This document shows, piece by piece, positions 62,391 through 64,000 of a stretch of DNA of 64,000 nt (within the stretch, counting starts at the first letter, position 1; each line of letters starts with the position of its first letter). Source of the stretch: Blastococcus sp. TBT05-19 (GTDB lineage: Bacteria; Actinomycetota; Actinomycetes; Mycobacteriales; Geodermatophilaceae); the NCBI RefSeq assembly GCF_003319095.1, contig NZ_QOHI01000001.1, positions 806,001 through 870,000 on the forward strand, read 5' to 3'. Both the position numbers and the translations under genes were made by a program. The notes beneath the pieces were generated by a model. The model searched no databases. It was given only the letters and a program-made list of their open reading frames with translations, and was not told the DNA's origin.

Positions 62391-62957
62391 GTGGTAGCCG
62401 AGGAGACCCAGGAGAAGGGGCGTCGCGGTGTTGCGGAGGTCAAGACCTGGTTGGAAGCCACCACCCATCTGAGCATGTCCTGGGACGCGTACGAGTTCCC
62501 CGTTCAGTGCACTCGGAAGCGGCTAGACGGCGAACTGAAGCGTTACGACCTGGCCGGCAAGTTCATCGGCGAGAAGAAGCGTCCGGTGGTCGTGGAAGCC
62601 AAGAGCTACGAGACGCCCGGCCATCAGGGCAGCGCCTACCAGGAGTTCCTGGCCAACGCGTACAGCACGACTGCGTACGAGATCGCGGAGATCGGCGACA
62701 GCAAGACCGAGTTCATCTGGGTAACCACCCACCCGTTCAGTCTCAACAAGTGGCCGAACCTCACTAGCCGCTCGATGCTCAAGTCGGCGATCGAAGCCCT
62801 ACCCGAGTGCCTCGGTGGCGAGTCGATAGATGAGGACCTGTTAACAGCCGTGGCGGAACGTCTGTGGCTGCTGGTACGCCACGAGCGACAGAACGAGATC
62901 AGCCTCACCAACCTCGAACTGATGTCGATCTACCAGCACCTTGGGAGACACCCGTGA
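62391..62957 (+). CDS. PD-(D/E)XK-like nuclease candidate
   Basis: A 188-residue protein. After a helical start (EKGRRGVAEVKTWLEATTHL) comes RYDLAGKFIGEKKRPVVVEA followed by KSYE. Asp53 and E69-A-K71, preceded by the hydrophobic strand VVVE, fit the D-x(10-30)-[E/Q]-x-K active site of PD-(D/E)XK nucleases. A later ANAYSTTAYEIAEIGDSKTE and FIWVTTHPFSLNKWPNL may complete the fold. GTG 62391 follows a weak ribosome binding site. The stop overlaps the next gene by 4 nt, so the two products probably act together. No named family recognised. Confidence 0.6.
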   Translation: MVAEETQEKGRRGVAEVKTWLEATTHLSMSWDAYEFPVQCTRKRLDGELKRYDLAGKFIGEKKRPVVVEAKSYETPGHQGSAYQEFLANAYSTTAYEIAEIGDSKTEFIWVTTHPFSLNKWPNLTSRSMLKSAIEALPECLGGESIDEDLLTAVAERLWLLVRHERQNEISLTNLELMSIYQHLGRHP

Positions 62958-64000
62958 GCGCGCCAGTCCTCCACAACGCCCAGGAAGCCATCGACGCAGC
63001 GTTGTCCGCAACTCGGCCCGAGGACGTTATCGAGGGTGTAAAGGCCGCGGTCCGCCAGGAACTCGCCGAGCTTGATCCCGCAGCGGAGATCGAGGACACC
63101 CGCTACTTCAATCACACCTACGTCCCGGACTTCGTGCTGACGTGGCGTGAGGCAGGCCGCAAGAACCGCCGCGATGTGTATCTCCGACCCTCGCTGGCTT
63201 CAACCTTGGCCGCGCGGGACCTCCAGTCCATTGGGTCTACCGCACCTGTCCTTCTCGCGCTCCGCCGAAGCGACTCCGGCGACCTCGAAGGTGAAGCCCG
63301 CCGTGACGTCGTCGAACATGCACCCAACGCTCTCGTCACCGGCGTAGGCGCTCTCGATGAGTTCACCGGTGACGACGACCTGGACGAGCCGCTGCAGGCG
63401 CTCGTCCGCCCGAACTTGGTTCGCGGCGGGCGCGGCGTCATCTCCGGCGACACCCTCTCGTCCCTGCACGTCCCGCTGACCGGTGGCTCCGACGACATTC
63501 CGCGCCTAGAAGCGTTCGGCGCGCTGGTCCGTGATGTCTTTCTGCCGGACGCGGCCACGCGATTGGAACGCGCCGCCCAAATCTTGGAGGTCGGCCTCAC
63601 CGGTGACGTCAGCGGGCTCAGCTTGTCACTCGACGACGACCCGGCCGACGAGTTGGTTCGCGGGCGCCTTTCCGACGTCGAGATGGAGGTGCTCCTGCCC
63701 TATCTGCTGTCCAGAGCGGATGTGACGCGGGAGCCGGCCTTCTGGTCGCACGTCGGCAGCATGCTGGACCTCGAGCGTCTTGAGCGGATGACCGACTCTC
63801 TCACGGGACTTGACCTCACCCCGCTGATCAACGCGAACCTCAGCGCCTGGGCGGCGACCCGAGCGTTCCTCGCGGCCACAGGCGAGGCCGCTCCCGCCGA
63901 GGTGGCCATTTGGCGGATCGTCGGCAAGACGCTGGCGACGCGGCTCGGTGAGTGGCGCCTGCACATCACCGCTGACAATCGGCGGCTCCGTGGGCGCGAG
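62954..64000 (+). CDS. Large hypothetical protein, partner of the nuclease candidate (3' end off window)
   Basis: A GTG at 62954, in GTGA overlap with the upstream stop, opens a frame that stays open to the window edge (at least 349 residues). The start is VSAPVLHNAQEAIDAALSAT, then PEDVIEGVKAAVRQELAELD, and EIEDTRYFNHTYVPDFVLTW followed by a basic RKNRRDVYLRP. The first 60 residues are helical. Later parts (LERMTDSLTGLDLTPLINAN) are also helix-rich, with no P-loop yet visible. It is probably a large effector or structural partner; function unknown. The distal part, possibly with an ATPase or helicase domain, lies outside the window. Confidence 0.7.
   Translation, partial: MSAPVLHNAQEAIDAALSATRPEDVIEGVKAAVRQELAELDPAAEIEDTRYFNHTYVPDFVLTWREAGRKNRRDVYLRPSLASTLAARDLQSIGSTAPVLLALRRSDSGDLEGEARRDVVEHAPNALVTGVGALDEFTGDDDLDEPLQALVRPNLVRGGRGVISGDTLSSLHVPLTGGSDDIPRLEAFGALVRDVFLPDAATRLERAAQILEVGLTGDVSGLSLSLDDDPADELVRGRLSDVEMEVLLPYLLSRADVTREPAFWSHVGSMLDLERLERMTDSLTGLDLTPLINANLSAWAATRAFLAATGEAAPAEVAIWRIVGKTLATRLGEWRLHITADNRRLRGRE

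Larger units (their letters stand above)
53708..64000. mobile_element. tRNA-Ala-associated genomic island (right end outside the window)
   Basis: The island starts at tRNA-Ala and has an integrase and excisionase-like gene right beside it. It carries mainly hypothetical genes, an HNH nuclease, a DUF3644 protein, several decayed genes and local GC content visibly lower than the flanking core. The attL-like repeat is presumably within the 3' part of the tRNA; no second copy of the tRNA 3' end is seen up to 64,000, so the right boundary lies beyond the window. The broken integrase suggests the element is now fixed. Confidence 0.78.

Overview
The window looks like chromosome from a high-GC actinobacterium. 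GTG starts are frequent, genes in operons overlap by ATGA or GTGA, and there is a partial actinobacterial-type tmRNA, MetNIQ under a SAM riboswitch, an ECF sigma/zf-HC2 pair and a class III cyclase. Gene content resembles Geodermatophilaceae and relatives. That placement is inference; no taxonomic marker is complete enough here to settle it.

Bases 1-2,530 are a scarred junction: the 3' part of tmRNA, an aldo/keto reductase gene with an internal deletion, two small genes sharing a duplicated promoter module, and a headless, frameshifted isochorismatase gene that begins at a second copy of the tmRNA terminator. From 2,535 to 12,843 lies an aromatic-catabolism cluster. The two-component phenol hydroxylase (PheA1/PheA2-like) and the GcoA/GcoB-type P450 O-demethylase both yield catechol. 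CatA, CatB, CatC and an enol-lactonase then carry catechol to 3-oxoadipate under a divergent IclR regulator. An FAD synthetase-like gene sits inside the operon.

From 12,844 to 53,600 the genes are mostly ordinary chromosome. They are a methionine ABC transporter behind a SAM riboswitch and a short leader peptide; a TetR/GNAT/DUF4386 group; a guanylate/adenylate cyclase; a K+ channel; acyl-CoA ligases, acyl-CoA dehydrogenases and a hydratase; a three-subunit molybdenum hydroxylase with MarR and YceI; TypA; a TauE/SafE permease with its own leader peptide; PiT/DUF47 phosphate uptake; a copper cluster (sigma/anti-sigma, CopC-CopD, YcnI, SCO1); a polyol dehydrogenase/HAD/glycerophosphotransferase/cytidylyltransferase-like operon; and an M23 peptidase.

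From tRNA-Ala(GGC) at 53,708 to the window end lies a genomic island. It holds a tyrosine integrase broken by an in-frame amber codon, a small excisionase-like HTH protein, a protein built from 24-residue tandem repeats, an HNH nuclease, a DUF3644 protein, a heavily decayed pseudogene, and a translationally coupled pair at the right edge. The first member of that pair has a PD-(D/E)XK-like motif and the second runs off the window. This right end is the best candidate for an undescribed, possibly defensive, system.
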